Assembly (NCBI GenBank): GCA_934717555.1 | Contig: CAKUYY010000069.1 | Span: 1 to 7,665 of the forward strand | DNA: 7,665 nt | Direction: 5' to 3' | From: an uncultured Clostridium sp. | Lineage (GTDB): Bacteria; Bacillota; Clostridia; Oscillospirales; Acutalibacteraceae | In this document: positions 6,413-7,665 of the stretch, one piece after another | How the letters are laid out: every line of letters begins with the position of its first letter | How positions within the stretch are numbered: position 1 is the first letter of the stretch | The notes under the pieces: generated by a model | What the model was told of the DNA's origin: nothing | Database searches by the model: none | Seen by the model: only the letters and a program-made list of their open reading frames with translations | Program-made: the position numbers and the translations under genes

Positions 6413-7621
6413 ATGAAGGTACTTGTAATCAACGCGGGAAGTTCTTCCCTGAAATACCAGTTGATTAATATGACAGATGAAAGTGTTTTAGCAAAAGGAA
6501 ATTGTGAAAGAATTGGCTTAGAGGGTAGTTTTATTACACATAAGTTGCCAGATGGGCGTAGCAAGCGAATAGAAGTTCCTATGCCCAATCATACTGTTGC
6601 TTTTTTACAAGTAAAAAATATGCTTTTGGATGAAGAATTAGGTGTTATTAAGAATTTAGAGGAAGTTTCAGCTGTAGGACATCGTATCGTGCAAGGCGGT
6701 TCCTTATTCAGCAAATCTGTATTAATTGACGAAAAGGTAATCGAAGGAATCGAAAGCCTTATTCCGTTGGCTCCACTTCATAACAAGGCCCATGTCCAGG
6801 GGATCCGTGCTTGTATAGAAGTTTTTGGAGACAATGTGCCTGAGGTGGCAGTATTTGATACTGCTTTCCATTCTACAATGCCCCCAAAGGCTTATATGTT
6901 CCCTATTCCGTATGAATACTATGAGAAATATAAAATTCGTAGATATGGTTTCCACGGTACTTCCCACCGTTATGTAAGCGCCCGCTGTGCAGAAATGATG
7001 GGAAGAGACATCAAAGGAACCAAAATTATTACATGTCATTTGGGCAATGGTTCCTCTATCTCCGCAGTAAAAGATGGAAAATGTATTGATACTTCTATGG
7101 GATTGACTCCTTTGGATGGTTTCATGATGGGAACTAGAACGGGAAGCTTAGATCCTTCGGTGGTTACATTTATTGCGGAAAAGGAGCACATGACACCCGC
7201 AGAGATGAGCGAAATGCTAAATAAAAAATCTGGTTTATTGGGTATCTCTGGCATATCAAGTGACGACAGAGATATTGTAAAAGCTGCTAGCGAAGGAAAC
7301 GAACGTGCTATTTTGGCTCATGAAATGTTAGAGTATGAAATTGCAAAGTTTGTAGGAGGATACGCTGCAGCAATGGACGGCTGCGATGCAATTGTCTTTA
7401 CAGCTGGATTGGGAGAGAATCAGGCAAGCCACAGAACCGGTGTATGTAAATATTTGACCCATTTAGGCTTAAAGATTGATGAACAACGCAATGAGGAACT
7501 GATACATGGAAAAGAAGGAGAATTCTCCACTCCTGATTCTAAGATAAAGGCATTCATTATCTGTACCAACGAAGAATTGGTTATTGCAAGAGATACTAAG
7601 GAGATCGTTGAATCCCTATAA
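6413..7621 (+). CDS. ackA: Acetate kinase AckA
   Basis: Interconverts acetate + ATP and acetyl phosphate + ADP in the cytoplasm; in fermenting anaerobes it mainly makes ATP from acetyl phosphate supplied by phosphotransacetylase. 402 residues, the normal full length. It begins MKVLVINAGSSSLKYQL and has all landmark motifs: GHRIVQGG (89-96), APLHNKAHVQGI (120-131), FDTAFHSTMP (148-157), RRYGFHGTSHRYV (176-188), HLGNGSSI (209-216), MGTRTGSLDP (239-248), GLLGISGISSDDRD (274-287) and VFTAGLGENQ (328-337). Active-site residues known from the Methanosarcina enzyme are present with a shift of about one: Asn7, Arg91, Asp149, His181 and Arg242, with the Glu of TNEE at 386-388. The start is set by AGGAGG at 6400. 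The usual partner pta is not immediately upstream; the neighbour is divergent tmcAL. No terminator is visible in the 44 bases after the stop, so it may continue into a downstream operon. Confidence 0.98.
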   Translation: MKVLVINAGSSSLKYQLINMTDESVLAKGNCERIGLEGSFITHKLPDGRSKRIEVPMPNHTVAFLQVKNMLLDEELGVIKNLEEVSAVGHRIVQGGSLFSKSVLIDEKVIEGIESLIPLAPLHNKAHVQGIRACIEVFGDNVPEVAVFDTAFHSTMPPKAYMFPIPYEYYEKYKIRRYGFHGTSHRYVSARCAEMMGRDIKGTKIITCHLGNGSSISAVKDGKCIDTSMGLTPLDGFMMGTRTGSLDPSVVTFIAEKEHMTPAEMSEMLNKKSGLLGISGISSDDRDIVKAASEGNERAILAHEMLEYEIAKFVGGYAAAMDGCDAIVFTAGLGENQASHRTGVCKYLTHLGLKIDEQRNEELIHGKEGEFSTPDSKIKAFIICTNEELVIARDTKEIVESL

Positions 7622-7665
7622 ATTTAGAAGACTAATGAGTTAAACATATTTTAATAGATAGAAGG

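Noticed and set aside
1..7665. Looked for CRISPR repeats, insertion-sequence ends, tRNA genes, tandem repeats and phage genes
   Set aside because: None was seen; apart from the terminator and the promoter palindrome there are no notable repeats, and the gene content is ordinary chromosomal.

Overview
The window looks like ordinary chromosome from an anaerobic Firmicute of class Clostridia, most likely a Lachnospiraceae-type gut bacterium. The grounds are AT-rich DNA with Gram-positive ribosome binding sites and sigma-A promoters, a Firmicutes-type NAD-dependent DNA ligase, an XpaC/TelA gene pair, a small lipoprotein resembling the DUF4854 family, and a tmcAL gene next to acetate kinase. The genus cannot be fixed from the sequence alone. 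There is no rRNA, tRNA, CRISPR array, insertion sequence, phage gene or other sign of recent transfer.

Left half (+ strand): the window opens inside ligA, whose 5' half lies outside, and ligA ends at 1090. A near-consensus sigma-A promoter at 1144-1172 then starts a two-gene unit. It comprises an XpaC-like membrane protein (1219-2328) and a TelA-family helical protein (2345-3514), 16 bases apart. A separate extended -10 promoter (3586-3614) drives a small predicted lipoprotein (3673-4080). A 23-bp perfect hairpin (4089-4140) closes this half and serves both strands.

Right half: two minus-strand genes form an operon read leftward into the shared terminator. tmcAL (the acetate-dependent tRNA-Met ac4C34 ligase) comes first, followed 11 bases later by a TTG-started gene for a DUF4380-like protein with a mutarotase-type fold. 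Diverging from tmcAL is ackA (acetate kinase, 6413-7621). The tmcAL-ackA gap holds a strikingly symmetric pair of predicted promoters: TTGAAA, 17 bases, the palindrome TATTATATAATA, 17 bases, TTTCAA.

How the genes relate: ligA is replication and repair housekeeping. The XpaC/TelA pair is a poorly understood envelope-stress or toxic-anion module. The most suggestive link is tmcAL/ackA: both enzymes use acetate and ATP, and here they appear to be fired from one symmetric promoter core. I found no clear novel defence or mobile system. The items most worth checking are that promoter, the Tyr-rich tail of the XpaC-like protein, and the coupling of the DUF4380-like gene to tmcAL.
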